Below the pieces are notes generated by a model, which saw only the letters and a program-made list of their open reading frames with translations, was not told the DNA's origin and made no database searches. Positions 23,501-38,500 of a stretch of DNA of 64,000 nucleotides are shown here, piece by piece; the first letter of the stretch is position 1; every line of letters starts with the position of its first letter. The position numbers and the translations under genes are program-made. The DNA comes from Apoderus coryli. Lineage: Eukaryota; Arthropoda; Insecta; Coleoptera; Attelabidae. The stretch is taken from the NCBI GenBank assembly GCA_911728435.2, contig OU452210.1, positions 4,774,001 through 4,838,000 on the forward strand, given 5' to 3'.

Positions 23501-26500
23501 ATGGAAAGGAGCAGTTTTTTTTTAACTATGGACCACTACGCTCAAAAATCGAACACTTTTTTAAATTTTACTAAATTCACAACAACTATAATCTGATTTC
23601 AAAAACTAAGAATGGTAACTGAATAAATTGAAGGTCGACACTAAAATATCGTGTAGCACAAAAACAAAGAGTAAGCAAAAACTGCGTTTGTATCTACACC
23701 TTGTAGCATTGTGTTTAAAGTAAGTAGTTCAGGTTCGTATTCAACGATGATAGGAAACCACCACAGTAGGTATATAAAATTAAATTTTTATATTCAGATT
23801 TAATAATTCTTTCTGTTATTTATAATTTCAAAATAAAAGTATCTTTAGCGCATCAATATTAATACTTATAATATACTAATTACTTACTGATAATTATATT
23901 TAAACTTAAGGATTAAACTAATGCTTTTTAACCTGCTGTATTTCTCAGAATTAAGCAAAATTCAGTGGCCATGACACTCTAATAACAATTATTAATCAAA
24001 CCATGAGCTGTATTGTATGTTCATATTAGTTCATAATTTATCAGTGCTTTTTCAAAATATGGGGAATGCGAAAATGCCAAAATAAACTTTTGGATAACCC
24101 TGTAACTTTTTGGCTTGCTGTTATTAACAAATGAAAATTATATTTTCATAATGGATTTGCATTTTATTTTAGTGATTTGTTAAATAATAAACGTGATTAT
24201 GCTTATTTATTCGAGCTAAGTTCAATTTTACACAGCAAGAACAAAAATTAAAGTGATTATGAAAATGTTCACATTTAGGTTTTATGTCGCGGCAGGCATA
24301 GCGAGCGTCACCCCGAGCAACGGCATGACAGTTTGTAGGTGTTGAATTCATCATCTGTCAAAATGAGAGATCTTAGCAGTCGCCCGTGCTATAGCTTTAA
24401 ATGAAAATGGTGTAAAAATTCAACAAGTAGCAAGCAATTTTAATCGCAGTCCGCTATAGACTGGACGATATAAAAGGCGAACCGGACAAGGTCGAATGCG
24501 AAAAATTGCACAAATTCAGGACCGATATTTAGTAGTTTATTCTTTGCGAAAACGAATAGCGACAGCAAAAGACCTTCAAAGTACACTAAGAATGGCTCAT
24601 GTAACCATTTCTCACCAGACTTAGAAACGGGTTACGGGAAGCAGATTTAAAACCAAGAAGACCGGTGCGAAAACCTGTTTTAACTCGACATCATAAAACT
24701 GCGATTAAACTTTGCTCATGATCATTTAGGATAGCAACTTCGACAATGGAGACCAGTACTTTTTATGGACGAATCAAGATTTCGTCTCACTCGTTGTGAT
24801 GGCCGGGTACAGGTGTATAGACGCCCCAATGAACGATACTCAGGTCAGGTTTTGGGATGACACAATCCAATTTTTTTATTTGTTGTAATTGAGTTTTATT
24901 TAGAATAATTTCAATAAACAGCGTACAATATCATCTTTTTATATTTATTTTTGCACGATAACGGTTCTTTTTATCAACAAGAAGTAAACTAGAATATCTC
25001 TTTTTCTACGACTGTCTTTAAATGCCTTTATTATATGTTCAGTCATAATTTGAAAATGTAAGAAATATATACCATTTCATGTTCGTGCCACAATATACTA
25101 TTTTAGATCAACATTCAGGCTACTCAAATTTAGTATTTTAAAATCTTTATCATACAGGGTATCGCAAAATGAAGCGTTAAGGTGTAGAACTTAGTCCGTC
25201 CCTGTTAAATTAAAAAAGTTAAATTAGATTTAAGAACTGTATTTTTGTGTAGAGATAAGTAGGCTGAAAATTTCTAGACGTTTGGAGTTGTCAATTTCAA
25301 TATTATTTATGATCGTAAGTTTTTAATAGTTTAGGTCGGCTTGGCTTGTGTTCCATTGTTTGCCGTACATTTCATTGTAGATATTTATTTTGCTAAAAGA
25401 AAAATTTTACATAGAAGGAGAATTCTTGGACTATATCAAACTGTTGTTTCGATTTAATATTTTACTCGATGGTTTTGGTTGATTAGTGCGTATATTTTAT
25501 GGTACGGATTTTGCGATATCGTAGACAGCTAAATTTCATATAATTCGAAGATTGATGTGGTCGATAAATTATCGTAGCGACATACAGAAATCAAAGACAC
25601 ATTTGCGGTTGGTTTCAGACAAACTAATATGATACATGAGGTGTATTTTTTAAAATAGGTTCTTATTAAATGCCTACAATACGTTTCTATAATTAAAAAA
25701 AAAACTTGAACTTTTCGTTAGTAAGTACTGTTAGCATCCTTAAAAGCGAATTAATAATAATATTAATAAAGCTTTTATTTTTCAATGGGCGAAGTCTAGC
25801 CAATCATACTTAACCCATCACACAAAGTAAACCACAATTAATGCAAAATAATTAAAACTAAATCTATTAAAACCTTATACGAGGATAGGGAGAAAACATT
25901 CAGGCCTGTTATCCAATAACACAGTCACTGCCTAGCATGTAGGTATAATATAAACTTTCAAGTGGATTGTTGTTGGTATACAGTAGCCTAATGAAGTAGA
26001 CGTGACGCTTGGTTACGTGAAAATGAAAAAATCAGAGAAGGTTGTGGTCATCAAATACTTTTATTTCGATGGCTTAACTTCACTAATTGGGCACTTTCCA
26101 AGCGAAATTTCAGCGAATGTTTGCGTGCACTGAAAACAATCGGTTTGACCAGGTGAACCTTGAGTTTACGATTTTATCGGCAGTTTCTTGGGCGCGAATA
26201 AATTATCTTTAAATCATCACTGGTCAATACAATCACAAACTGTCTAAAATCAACGAGTTAAATTTCGAATTGCTCCTTCATCCAATATATCACCAGATTT
26301 AGTCCCCGGCGACCACTAATAAAATATAATAAGTCCTGATGTTGAGATCATATTAAAAAATAAAATAAAAAAAAAACTTGAGGCTTTTTTTCGCAAGAAA
26401 TCCCAAAGGCAATATTCTTAGACGTCTACCTAAGTTGTCCCAAACATGCTCAATAGGAACGCCATCAAGGGTACTTTCTGACCAATTTAATTCCTCTATG

Positions 26501-29500
26501 CGTGCATGAGAATGAAGTTAAACTGTGAAAATGTAGTGGACTAAAATATCATTAATGTATCTTCGTACTATCAATACTGCATTTTGAACAAAAAGCAACT
26601 CCATTGATATTCCCTAGCGATTCTCCTCCATGCTACTTATATCCAACTTTTGGCGTTACCAAGGAACATATGAATATAGTTCTATTGGCCTTTTTAGTTT
26701 TAGTTCAATATTAAATTGCAATGTTGAATTTGCAAAACACAAGTTAGGAGTAGAACATAAGAAACATGTATATAATTACTGTTTATCATATCATACGCCT
26801 ATACTGTATTCTACGGTGCTGAGGCAGAATTTCAATTTTAAACGAGAAGAAATAATACTTATCATCAATAATATATTAATTCACAATCAACTTAAAAATA
26901 AACTGGAATGTTGACTTTGCAAAACACAAGTTAGGAGTAGAACATAAGAAACATGTATTTAATTACTGTTCATTATATCATACGCCTAAACTGTATTCTA
27001 CGGTGCTGAGGCATGATTTCAATTTTAAACGAGAGGAAATAATACTTATACTTATAATCAATAATATCCTAATTCACAATCAACTTAAAAATAAACTGGA
27101 ATGTCGACTTTGCAAAACACAGTCTAGGTATCGAATGTAAGAAACATCTACTTTATTACTATTTCTTACACCCTCCGCCAAAACCGTATTCTACGGCTCT
27201 GAAACAAAATTTTAATTTATTTTAAACGATAGGAACTAATATCTACAATCACACTGAAAAAAATTCTAAAAATGATCCCTAATAAATAATGATTTGGCTT
27301 TTATTTGTTTAACTCAAACAAAATTTATTATTTTTTTTAAGAATATATAATATGAATTTTCTCGGTTTTTTGGTAGATATTGTTTCTCGTTTCTCTTTAT
27401 AAAAACCATTAATTTTGTGTATAACATCACATTTTTTATTTAATTTACAGTAAGAACGGTTCGTGATACTATTTAGCTACTTACAACAATTAAAAAAGAA
27501 AAACATTAAGAACTTACACATTAACAAATCCCTAATAGCAATAATTTTATATAATTATTAATTGTTTTGAAAGTATAACCAAGCAAAACAATGATTTTAG
27601 TTAATGTCAAAGGATATAATAAAATGATTCAGTAGTAGATGAACAACCCACCTTTATGAATGAAACAATTCAAAGGAAACACCAAACATTTTAATTTCTT
27701 GTCGTTTTTAACGACGAATTTAGTCAATGTGAAAAATTTAATTTTAATAATTTCGTTTAAACACTGATTCTGTGTATTTATTTATCAGCGCAAATTTATT
27801 TTTTTTTTGCTAATAGTAGTAGTTGATTTTTTCCTACGAGGTGTGTTCGAAAGATACATCTTGTAATAAAAATAGAACCTCTCAATGTTTAAAACAACAC
27901 AACGTGTTGCCATAGGACATTATGATATTTTCAATCTCAGATCTTTTATTGATATTGTGGGTGTGGTCGTTTATAAAAAGATCCTCATATATTAACCTTT
28001 TTTGGGGAAAATTTTCTTTGAAATATTTTTTTATTTCGTGTCTGTAGGTACTACGTTTCGGCTAGTATGCCTTCTTCAGGTACATTTATTTTCTAAAATT
28101 TTAAATCTAGATTTAAAATAAAACAAGTAATTGGTACATTTACAAAACATCACTAGAACATTCAGTGTAAATAGATCATCTTAAACATAACAAACGTACA
28201 AATTACAGATATTCTCAATTAAGTTTCATTTTTCTGTTTTTATTTTTTATCTTCCAACATCGCATTTTTTTATGGCACAATACTTTTAGTGGGAATTTTT
28301 GTTTGAATGAAATTTTTATTTCATTAATGTGTATTATGTACAAAGGTATCCTCGTATTACTATTTTTATCAAACACTACCACGTCGTTTACGAGGGTTGT
28401 ATACGAAGTTTTTTTTCCTATGCATAGGTATTTTTCTTATTAAGTTTGAGAGTAGAACATTTAAGTACATTTTATTCGTTGTTATTGTTAGTGTGCCATG
28501 TTATATGATATTATTGTAAATTTGGCTGAGAAATGGTATATATGTTCTATCATTAATGCTGTTTTGATTTTTTTTATGTGAATCAACTAAAATCAATTAA
28601 ATTTCAAATTCATATCACTGCACTATTGCAATAGAAAAATGTAAAATTGTCAATATTTTGAAAACTATCAGTTTTTGGGATAGACATCCATTCATAAACT
28701 TGCCCTTATTTTTGATGTAAAAAATATAAAATGGGTGGTTGCCATTTAAAAATTTTGAATTTTGACACTTTTTTTCAAATACCCTGTATTAATATTTACT
28801 AAAAAAATATACGTATAGGCGCCTAAAGTAGGTCCATATCTTCTAGGATATGGTAACAAATTATATTATTAAAGCTTCCATATAATAAAAAATTGTTATT
28901 ATTCTTTATTCTGAAAACGTCATTTTTCACATAAAATTTCAAATATTTCGAAAACGGTTGCCGATCGGTATAACATATTATGCATGAAATATGTTTAGAA
29001 TTACAAGGAGAGTCAAACAAAAATATAATTTATATAGGGTCGATTTCAAACAAGGAAGTTGACACCCATTTCCGGTATAACCGGAAGTGCTAGATTCTTG
29101 AAAACATTTTAGCCGAAGTGACACCCGGTATAATAATTTCAGTTTGTGGACTGTTTCCTCACAATACTTTTACACGGGGTGTTTCAAAAAGACGCAGCAA
29201 TATTTAAGGGGGTGATTCAACAAATTTGACAGATTCAAAATGATTGGCGCAGTGAAATAACAGTAACGTTACTGACTTTTAGTCGAATTATCAGCAAATA
29301 TTCTTGGTATGTTGAAAATTGTTTTAAATCTTGATCTATTCAAGAGATAAAAAAGTTGTAGTTGTAGTTGCTTTATCTCAAGACCAAATCGAAATCAAAT
29401 TACAGTCAGTAGTGTACTTTTTTATGTCAACAATTTTTATTAAGTGCCCCCCCTAACGCCACTGGACTTAATAATATTGATCTAGTTAAGCACACAAAAA

Positions 29501-32500
29501 AACTTTAACACCTTGTATCTTGGAAACAATGTTTTGGGAACTTTTTTTCATAAAATGACCTACTTAAATATTGCCACGTCTTTTAGAAACATCCTGTATA
29601 CTTTCTAAACAATTTTCAAATAAAGCATTAAAAATCACTTACCATTTTGTAGAGAACACCGGATCATCAGGTACCATCTTCGCTAGATGCATTTCCATAT
29701 CAACAATTCGTTCGCCCACTTGCACTAAAACCGCACATCACAATTATACCACTAACCTTTTGTACCGACACTGTCCAAAACGAAACCTGACTACATAAAA
29801 AGTTGCACTGATTTTCTACGATCGTCATAGTACTCAACAAAAGTACATATTCGTGTCAACAAAAATAGAGCCCATCAATTTGAAATCCATCTGAAGCCGG
29901 AGCGCTTGAGGCTAGCCAAAGTTTTATGAATGAAAACATTGTCGGTTAGTTCTGGTACCGTGGTAAAGTTACAGATTCAATATATAATTTGATCCATCCA
30001 ACTCAGGAGTATTCCTCCTCTTGTTGTAGCTCATAGACATAGATGCCAAATATTGTAGAGCACGATATACAGCAACTGCGATTCAAGAGAATTATCCGGC
30101 TCTAAGATGAATTCTTTAGCCTTCTAATAACTAATTATACTCAAAATTCATCAAAAATACGAAACCCAACTTTGTTCTAGATAACACACCACAATTTGAG
30201 GTTATACGACTGTTGTCTATCATTGCACTTTTTATGTAGCCAGTTCTTAGTTGGGACAGCTCACCGCACTTACTGACACCAACACCACATTCGCGAAGTT
30301 CCTGTAACAAAAAAAAAACAGGGTTGTTATGTCTTGTCTATAATTTGTATTAAGTAAATATACTTTTAGTTCCTGGCAGACGCCTTTTTTAAAACTAATA
30401 AAGTGACATTAACTATCAAAAATACAATTCAAATAGTTTAAAAAAATATGGTGGCACTATAAGTAAAATAATTATAAATATGAACATTGGGCGTTTATAT
30501 ACCCAACATTCTCCCCTCGTTGCAATTTGCCAAATTGGATCATCTTAACCTTCTTTTTGAACTAATTGATTGGTTGAATAATCCGAGTGGATATAGCTGT
30601 TGAAATGGTCGCACTAAATATTTCCTATTCACTCGAATTTTCGCAACTCGAGCCATAGGTCAATTTATTCGTTTACAATTTTGTACTTCAACCATACCTA
30701 ATAAAATCATCTGGATCTTCAGATAAATCAATGGTCTTGAGTTTATTACGGATTCGCAATCGCAGAGTACAGATAGCAACTCTTTAGAAAACACGGATGC
30801 TTTACCCATTACACGTCGTAAGAGTTCTTCTATAAGTCCTTTAATCCGCTGCCACCATCCTCGACAATCTTAATCAGTTTAATAATAAACTTCACATAGG
30901 TACAATACAGATTTACTAAGCATTGCAAAAATGTACTTCAAATGCTGCATAAGTATCTACTTTAAGTATTATCTAGGAACCTCAAGCCCTGCATAAGAAC
31001 TTCAAGTTCTGTATAATTACTTCAAATACTCCAAAAGTACTTGAAGTGATTTACTTGAAAAGGAAACAAGTACTAAATTAAAGTACTTTAAACTTGAAGT
31101 ACTCTTTAAATTTAATGATACTTGTACTTGTATTTCCGACTCGTTATAGCGGTAATTGTTACTTGATACTTAAGTACTTTTTATGAGTACTGTGACAGCT
31201 CTGTTAGTTATGCACTAAATGTCAGATTCTTACGATTTTAATAACGTTTCTTGGGATACCTAATTACAATATACCGAAATAATCCAATGTTTCTAGAAAC
31301 TTGCTTTTATTGTGAAAAGCTTGCCATTTAGAGATAGGAATATGACATACCATTTGAAAGGGAATATTTGATAATATACAGGGTGTTAAAATTTAAGAAA
31401 AATGACTTACGCCTATTTGTAAAAATCATACTACAGTAGTTTACGACCACCCTGTAACCTTATCGTGAACCTATCAAGATAATTGATTTTTCTAATATAT
31501 TGTTGAACTACCGTCAAAATGTCAAGAGTCTGTCTATTTACGTGACGAAATGACGAATGTTTTCCGGAGACCTGTTTTTGCGCCAAAAAATAGTGATCAA
31601 AAATCAAAGGAACACTATTATTTGTTATTTTTGCGGAACTCTAATTTTGTCCTGAGGATGGTAATAAAGTTACAAAAACGTTGGCGAAATTAAAACAGGC
31701 TCTTTTATCCACTCTCACCATTTTAATAAAAAGAAAACTTGTTTTGGATCGTTAAAAAAAGGGTATTGTTCAATTTTAATTAACTCGTTCAAATGTCAAC
31801 TCTACCAACGTTTAATTTAATACAATTAATAATAATTAATTTAATATCTCGATTGTAGACATGATTTAACCATAATTATGGGTGTCAGTCTTCACTATTA
31901 CAACTCGAAAATAACAAAAAAAACTAAATTGATTTGTTCATTGATAGTTAATCAGTGTCGCGTCAACAGCTACTTATTGTTTTGTTCTTTTAATTAATCC
32001 ATGTTTAATTGATTCAATTCTCAATATTATGTCTTTGTGCCGTGTAAATATGCCTAAAGAACCTTACTTATCGCGCATGCGCGAAACATTTTTGTCACTC
32101 TTAAAATAACCGCTGAACTGTTTAAAACCCGCTGTAGTTTCTTCTTTTTTAATTAATCGCAAATTCTTGTTACATTTTAAAACCCGCAATAATTGTCCTA
32201 TTTGTATGTGATTTGGACTGTGTTCTTGGAAGTCGAACTAAACTTATTGTATTAAGTAGGTTTTTTAGACTTACGTTCTACCCTTATGTATTTCTATTCT
32301 CATACTAGACTCTGCCCAAGTCCATTATTGAAATCTCTCACCCTAATATATAGATTTCAATTTTTTGTTGTGCCATCATTTTTTTAAAAAGTTTCATGTT
32401 TGATTTGTAACTGGTAGATCTGATGATGCCAATGTAAGGCGAAACATTTTACCTTTATAAAAAATATTGAAAATAATCACGGGTTGTAAGGAAGTCTTAG

Positions 32501-35500
32501 GGAACAGGGCAAAATAAAAGTGTTAACTTATCAAAAGTGCAACGCTTCGTAGCTTTATTGCCATTTCCTCAGGCACTTTAGTTTAGATAGATTACAAAAA
32601 GGCCCCCGACAGTGTTCCTCATGCCCTCCTAATCGACATACTTAAATCTATAAAATTAGACCAACAATAATAACATTTCTACAGCGCATATGGCCTAGGT
32701 ATGTGGAAAACACTTAAAAACAAAGACACACAATTGGAACTCTTTACATCAAGAATAGAATTCTTTAGGCGTCTTGTGGTACTGCTCTACTCTTGCGCCC
32801 CTATCACAAATGCCGAGCTATAATAACAAAGGATACAAGCTGCACGAAAGAATACGTATTGATCATTTATCATACTTGGATTATATCAAGCTTACATGTG
32901 GAACAAAAGATGATCTGAACCAAATTTTAAGTACAATAAAATGGTATTTATCATATCTTCTTATAATGTTATATCTATCTGTGCCTGAAAAAGTGGCAAT
33001 AAAGCTAAGAAACGATGCATTTTTGAGGAGAAGTTAACACTTTCTTATTTGTCTGGTTCCCTACTTAACTGAGATTAATTGCGGGGACAATAATACGAAA
33101 AAGACGACGAAAGATTAATTCTTCGTCTTAAAAAAATTAATATATAACTAACATGTAAATCTCTTAGTGAAACTATTTTTTGGTTCATTAACTTCATTTG
33201 TTAAATACAGTTTTGCCATTCTAGTGTTCATTTTAGGCGAGTTTATGTTTTTCAATAATATTAAAAACAGAATGTATATTTGCTTTTTTTAACTTCCAGA
33301 ATTATAATAATTTTAATCTCTTGAACTTGCGAGATACGATGTAGCAAAAAAAAAAAGAAAACACCTACGACTTACCACTTATCACAAATGTCCCAGCTTA
33401 CATCTGCAACGACACCATCCAGCATCCATTGGCACAAACACTACATCGGAAGCTGACTACATAAAAAGTGCAAAAGTCGAAGACAAATTGTGATTAACTA
33501 GTATCTACGAAAACCGTTCCTCATCGATTGATATAATCTATTTCCTGGGACATTCCTAAGATTATAGTGCCCAATTAGAATTCCAGTAATCTCTCGGATC
33601 AACGTTGATTAGAAAATGTGTCCATTGCTCAGGCCGCCCCAGGTTGTAATCCCTGCCTGTCTGCACCGGCTAACTTCCCCTCAATGGTCTAAATTTGTTC
33701 AAGATATAACACTCCAATACAGAGTCGCAAATGACGACTGTTCTAGATTAACACTTTTTATGTAGTCAGCTTTAGAAGAGTGGGACCGTGCACCTCACTT
33801 AGTAACACAAACACCGCGATCGCGAAGTTTCTACAACAAAAAAAAAAAAGTCAATTTCAATGAATTTATCCATACACACAAATAAGTTGGTTAGAAAGTG
33901 AAATCGTAGATTTTTCGAGCTTTCGTTTTCGATGTACTGGAAGCCAAAGTTAAAAAAACGTTTTTCTTTAATAACTTCTAAATCAATTGTTATCACATTT
34001 GGCACAGTGTCAACACATAAATAAGACATTTAAATAAGATTATGGTACACCATTGGTTAAACGTTACATTTTTGAAATTGTTCGTTCATTTCCTGTATTT
34101 TCGAAATGGCGCTTTCTATTTTCCTGTCTTTTTTTATATACAAGGTGTTTCTAAAATAGGTGATCCAAATTTGTGAGCGAATTGGGAACGTCTAATCATG
34201 AAAAAAATCTAAATTGTAATTTTTCTAAAAGTCCTTATTTACAAAGATAGATAGATTTTGGGTGTTAAAGAAGACTGTCTGAGGACGATTTTTTTGGAAT
34301 ATTTTCGAAACGAGTAAAGATGAATTAATCAAATGTAGCATATTTATTCACCTAGTTACATGTCGTAAAATGACATGAAATTGAATAAACAAGGAGGACC
34401 ATAGGCGGGTAAAAGGGCGGGGACCCTTGCCTTAATTATAAACTTCTTTTCTTGCGACTTCTATTCCATTTGTGTCAAAAATGTGATAAAATAAAGTTTT
34501 CTACATAAAAAATGCAGACTTGTTTTTTCTCGAAAAACAAAGGGTTTCGAGAAATTCAAGTTTGAAAATTTTAGGACAATTATTTAATTATTTTAATAGT
34601 AGCTATGAAATTAACCCCTTTGAGAAAAAAGTTTATTAGTGTTTTTTGCACAATTGGTGTAATAAATCACGGTTTTGAAAATATTTTCATAAAATTAAAA
34701 AAAAAAAACAAAAAATCAAAATCATTAAAAACGTTATTTTTGATATACCCTGTATAGTAATCGTAAATTTGGTATTTGAAATTGTAGTTTCGACACAAGC
34801 AGACGTTTTTATAAAGAATTACTTTTTCTTCTAAATCGACAAATAAAAAAGTTTTTCCTCTTCCAAACTCTATCCGTGGACACATTGTATATCTCCATCT
34901 AACGGCCATATATAAAAAATAAATAAAATCAGCAACACTTTTTTAGGATACTCCCAAACATTACCTTTATACTGAGCCTAATTTTATTAAAATCGGATTA
35001 TCCATAAGAAAGTTAGATAACTTTTTACAAAACAACATTTTCCGGCTCCTCCACCATTTATTTAAGAAGATATGGCAAACAGGTTTTTATGAAAAAGTTT
35101 AAGAATTGTACTTAGATTAGAACAAAAAAAATCCAAAAACCGTACCATGAATAGTTTTCGAGATAGAGCCGGCGTCCTTTCCTATGTGTACCCCGGTACA
35201 ATCGCAATGCTTTCTGAATTCTAGAGCCATTTCACATGATAAAAGACTTCGTCAATAAATTTCGGTCGCCATTTTAAATAAAACTTAAACGACATAATTT
35301 AAACTTCTTTGGCATCTTGTAAGAATATTTAATCTCAAACTACGGGCAGGTCAACGTTTTGTACTATTTTATAAGAGATATGCTAATATTCTTTAGTAAA
35401 ATTAATAGGTACATACAAAAATCAATATTCATCAATAAGCTTTGTCCGCCATTTTGATAAGTCCGTAAACGACAAAAATCTCTGGGTATTTCTTCAAAAT

Positions 35501-38500
35501 ACTTAAAACTTCTACATTAAAACGTGCTATCAAATTGAAGGTAGTTGAATTTTAATTAAACACTTGGATATATTATTTTATTCTTACTCAAAAGTGAGAA
35601 AATAGCTTAGCGTCCTTTTGGAAGCCACGTGAGTTCATTATCGATAATGGCCCAAATTAAAAAGTTCAATTAATACTGCACTTTAAACAAAAAATATACT
35701 CTAACATTTGCTTAGATAAACAATAAAACTCTTTCCAAATGAGTCTACAAAAATATTTAAAAAACTTACCATTTTTTTGCAAAAAACATATCAGGAGCTG
35801 GGTACCATGCACGTAACAATTTGATCACAACCCGCCAAATGAACAAGATCGTTCTATTTCTATTGTCTAACCTGGTAATCAAGGTTAGTAGACCAGTGGG
35901 GGATGACCGGAAATACCCCTTTGATGAATTCAAAAATAGAGCAATGACATAACAACTAAATTGAAAGTATCTTTCCTTGTTTTCTGTAACTTTAACAATA
36001 TAATTATTATTTACTTGATGTAATTATAAATACGAAATTTAATTGATTTTCCCAGAAAAAAGTAATAAAATTAAAAGAGTTTCCTGAATCAGACTCTTTG
36101 CGCATGTACGTTGAAGTCAATATAATTATCTTTTATTATTAGTGTTACTTTAAGTTTCAATTTGTCTTTAAGTAATATTCATAATTTAAATTAAAACGAC
36201 ATTTTAAGCAAAAACTGCTGGTTAATTTTAGTAAAAAATAAAAAAGCATACCTTATTAGTTTAATAAATATTAGAAAATGCCGGAAGTACGTCATATGTA
36301 CTTCGTGCTGCGCATGCGCGTAAGTGGGGGGAGTTTTAATTATATATTTCGCTTAGGACATGGTTGTCATATTCATGCCAATAAAATTTCAAATACATAG
36401 CGTAGTTTTATTTGATAGCTATTTTTTGATGCATGTTAGTGTAATAGAGAAATGAAGAAGGTTTTTCCGCTTCACCAAATCACTTTTTTAAATCTCAAAG
36501 CTCGTTTCGTTAATGCTGTTAGCATCCTCAGTAGAGATTGAAAATTCGTTTTCAATGGGAATGTCATATTTTGATTTCGATTTGAGCGGAATTGTTTATC
36601 ACCGATATTAAAGTTGGTATAGGTACTTCTTAACGAAGTTGAATATTTTTCTCAGTGAGCTTTCATTTAAACTCGCTGGTAAAAGAGTTGCTTCTCCAAA
36701 CGTCTAGTTCTAGCTACTTGCGCAGATTGATAATATTTTGATATACAAACTACAAAAGAAAATAGGTAAGTAAACTTATTTTTATGGCATTTCAATTAAA
36801 AAAAATCAGTTAATTTGACGCAAAAAAATAATATAAAATTCCTATTTTTAGTGTTCAGAAATCTTGTGCTTGTAGTTTAATGCCAGTCGTGGTATTAACC
36901 AGTGAAGTAATGCTTTGTTCTATACCAGCTTTGATAACGGAGATAGAGTAGTGTCACATTTGAAAGAACCAAAATTCAGTCAATTGTTATATATATTTAT
37001 AATAATAAGCTAAATAGCGTTCGGCGAAATAGTTTTAATAATTAATTAGAAGGTAAAATAGGTCGGTTTTTGTTTTTTGTATTTAAAATAATATTTTACC
37101 TAGTCCTAGAAGGATCTGTTTGTTTAGAGTTCATAAAGTTCATAGATAGAGCTTTTTGCACTGAGCTAATAAACGACAATGAGATTACTAGTATCATATC
37201 AGCTATTATGGTTTTGTTTTTTGGTTTCAATCAACATTAGCGCATTTCATCATAATATGCCAGTTAAATTAATTTTAATGACAAAGGCTCAATCTAGTTT
37301 TTCCAAGTCCTGATTTTTCAATAATTATTAATTACTAATATGAGCATCCGTAACTAAATGCTTCGGGGTATTGCGCATGTGTGTTTTTGATCAGTGACTG
37401 ATTCACTGACATTTTGTAGCTTGAATTTGAATATAACTAACATAACTACACTAAGAAAGTCATTGCCTAATAAGCCGAATTCTATAAGGATATTTTTATC
37501 AGGAACCTATATTCGACTAACACTCATGCAACCATACCGTTAATACTATTTTTAAAAACAGTATGACTATAGGCTTAGATTAGGTCAAGGGTCAGGATTT
37601 TGTTGCAATTATATAAAATTGGCAGCATTGCACCAAAATAGCCACCTTGCGGAAACTTAATTAATTCCAGAAACAATAGGGGAGGGTCATTTGAAATTAA
37701 TTTCGATGTTGCCATTTTCTTAATATTCAATCATCCCGAACAGGGACTTGCTCTTCTATTATAGAGTTTAACCATTGTCTTTAAAAATGACAATGGTTTA
37801 ACTAGAGCATGGTCTTATAAAGACAATGACTAGATCAGTGGTCGCCAACCTTCTCAATGTATTGAGCATTTTCAGTAATTGTAGAATGTACAGTGAGCTA
37901 CCTAGTACGTACGCGAAGAAAGCCAACCAAAAAGAAATACTGAACAGTTGATTTCCAAGTTATCTATAATTCAATGTGATAAACACAAACGAAAATATAG
38001 TGAGAAACCTCACGGTTTCCGAACCAACTATAGTTTGTGTTATGCAGAAGTTCAAACATCACAAACCAAAAAGACTTGTATAATTGAATACATTTTAACC
38101 TATCTTAATTGCTAATATTTTTTATGTTTATTGAAGAACATTTTATTGAATTTATTTTTGACTACATAAGATGGAATACTTGCAGCTTTAATGACAATTT
38201 GGCATCGTCTTATATCGAATTATCAAAATTATATCCGATCTGTGCCCTACTGTTGGCAGTTTTTTGATGTTGTAATAGTCTTAGTTTACGGTATTTGAAT
38301 TTTAAACCACTTAGTTTAAGTTTAAAATCAATTAAAATGTCTCTTTATTGCTTCCGAAAATAAGACAAAATATGCAATAACTAGGTACGACAATATAATT
38401 TTAAAAAATGTAGTCAAACTGTCGGTCGTTTCCTTCTACGCGTAGAGGGCAAATCTAATAATTCATACTTCATACCCATGTTACAACGTACAACAAATTG

